A stretch of DNA of 64,000 nucleotides from Amoebophrya sp. A120 (lineage: Eukaryota > Sar > Dinophyceae > Syndiniales > Amoebophryaceae). Each line of letters opens with the position of its first letter. Position 1 is the stretch's first letter. The stretch is taken from contig CAJINV010000019.1 in NCBI GenBank assembly GCA_905178155.1, forward strand, positions 976,913 through 1,040,912, in the 5' to 3' direction. The translations under genes and the position numbers were made by a program. Below, piece after piece: positions 62,769 to 64,000 of the stretch. The notes beneath the pieces are model-generated. The model was given only the letters and a program-made list of their open reading frames with translations, had not been told where the DNA came from and did not search any database.

Positions 62769-64000
62769 TCACGAGGAATTCAAATATATACCAATTGTCG
62801 ACGTCGCATTCGAGCTGCCGGTAATCGCGTCCTGCTTCATATCAAATGTAAAAATGTCTGGGTCTGGAAACTTGTGATGCTGGGTGGCGTCTCATGATGA
62901 GGCCACAAATGCTGGCTCAGCATGACAAGTTTCTGAGCTTCTAGGTGTTGCCTATTCTGCATGACAAACTACCTTCCTGCACCACAGAAAAATGGAGCTC
63001 TTGGGTAACGTGCATGACAGATTTAAGACTCATGCCAGACAAGCATGACAAACCTGGCAATCTCCCAGACCCAGACATTTTTACAATCCATACTTCAAAC
63101 CCGTTAACGACTTCTGCCCCGCACCCCCACCGCCTTGCTCTTGCCCCGCCGATGCGGAAAAGCCACTGACCGCCCCGTTTCCGCAAAGCCACGGCTTCGC
63201 GAGCTTCTGCTCGTGCTCGACGAATTTCACGAAGTCTTTTGTGGTCCACCGCTCCTTGTTCAGCATCGAATGCGAACACTTCCGATAGCACAGCGTCTTC
63301 ACGGTCGGAACAAAGTCCACGAACAGCCCTACTTTCCGCCACTCCTTCCTCAACGTTATCCAGTGTTTGCAAAAGAATTTGGTTTCGCCCATGCGATTAT
63401 CAAGTTATTACGTACTCATACTCAACATGATGCTTTTTTTCAGCCTGGCATACAGATGTTGAGAGATCCCGTTTCTATACCTGATTCAGCATGAGAAGTT
63501 CTTACATTTTTCCCTGCATAAACGTCGGGTAGAGTTGGTTTTCCGTGTCGATGTGCACGCCACAGTGGTGGGCCATGGACTGCAGGAGAATCGGAGCGTG
63601 AATCGACGTAGAAAAGTCAACGCCAACAACGTCGGACTCTTGGAAGGTGTAGTGGGCCTGATAAATAATGAGAAAATCGTTTTGATAATTCTTGATTTGG
63701 TACCGCATCTGCGACGAGAGTGATTAACTTCATGCACAAAGACAAACAAGTACCCACGACTACCTACGAAAAATACACTCGAATTTATTTCATCTACTTC
63801 ATCATGTTGCAGATCAGTATGTACCTGCAGCCACTCCCTGATACTGGTCCAGACCTTCGATTCGTATTGCATCACTGTTGAGAACCAGGTCGAGGCGTAG
63901 GCTATCACGTGCAAATATGTCTGGGTCATCTGGGAGGTTGCAACACTTGTAATGGTGCTCCGCTGACAGAAGAGAGAGATTTGTAGTCATGCATGTTGTG
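62769..64000 (-). CDS. Unknown protein, 5' part beyond the window
   Basis: I do not recognise this protein. Visible exons: 63902-63823, 63715-63504, about 63391-63093 and 62839-62769 (stop TGA). The reading goes from AYASTWFSTVMQYESKVWTS through HYTFQESDVVGVDFSTSIHA and KMGETKFFCKHWITLRKEW to a Gly/Gln-rich stretch and a short tail (MKQDAITGSSNAT). The first visible intron has good GTACAT/CGCAG borders; the intron near 63400-63500 has a GTAAGA donor but no clear AG acceptor in frame. The 5' end is cut off by a family-A introner that runs out of the window. Conserved-looking His/Cys residues are present, but no motif is certain. Confidence 0.55.
62840..63092. mobile_element. Introner, family A
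   Basis: Intron of the last gene. The interior is nearly the same as the copy at 54865. Exact duplication CTTCA. Confidence 0.93.
63903..64000. mobile_element. Introner, family A, cut by the window end
   Basis: Left end TATCACGTGCAAATATGTC then TGGGTCATCTGGGAGG, a small insertion variant of the family. The right end is outside the window. Confidence 0.8.

Noticed and set aside
3272-63092. Considering the inverted-repeat elements as ordinary MITEs in intergenic DNA
   Set aside because: Nearly all interrupt continuous protein-coding readings, and joins that keep one 5-bp duplication restore conserved motifs, so they act as introns.

Overview
The window looks like nuclear DNA of an alveolate protist. 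The best fit is a Syndiniales dinoflagellate of the Amoebophrya type. Every recognisable gene lies on the minus strand. The genes are cut into many short exons, and most introns are not GT-AG introns but short inverted-repeat elements (introner elements) inserted directly into coding sequence. That introns of this kind occur in Amoebophrya is prior knowledge; the species call is inference, because no rRNA or other marker gene is present.

Layout, all genes minus strand: 1-2770 GC-rich repeat-bearing DNA without a supported gene; 2968-15368 two-domain voltage-gated cation channel (about 22 exons, 19 introners); 16006-17005 Qbc-SNARE of SNAP-25 type; 17922-18706 ankyrin-repeat fragment; 18717-21937 GC-rich DNA; 21938-26227 uninterrupted 1429-residue ORF joining a RepB-type primase-like domain to a retroelement-type integrase; 27632-30401 unknown gene; 32397-35308 unknown gene with an Arg/Ser-rich tail; 36669-42239 M14 cytosolic carboxypeptidase (CCP/Nna1 type); 43471-48102 nucleotide-sugar/triose-phosphate-type transporter; 49570-50037 small secreted Cys-rich protein; 51100-56053 PX plus START lipid-binding protein; 57127-61703 TPR protein; 61910-62024 intron-bearing tRNA-Val(CAC); a second tRNA-like locus; 62769 to beyond the window end, the 3' part of an unknown gene.

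I count 59 introners in eleven terminal-inverted-repeat families (A to K). They share one architecture: ends reading TAT...ATA, flanked by a 5-bp target-site duplication (exact in 34 of 58 complete copies, one mismatch in 16 more, by eye). Joining exons so that one duplication copy is kept restores the protein. The clearest case is segment S1 of the channel, where the restored residues match S1 of its second domain. None of the possible splice registers at the examined sites gives GT-AG.

Other mobile DNA is nested in the introns: a 1.5-kb Helitron-like element inside a family-B introner and a 0.66-kb foldback element with TIRs of about 115 bp inside the family-K introner. The most unusual coding sequence is the primase-integrase ORF. 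It lacks reverse transcriptase, is GC-rich and intron-free, and may belong to an undescribed class of mobile element.

Conventional genes here serve membrane excitability, vesicle fusion, tubulin-tail processing, nucleotide-sugar transport and lipid signalling. I see no operon-like functional link between them, only shared orientation and shared introner load.
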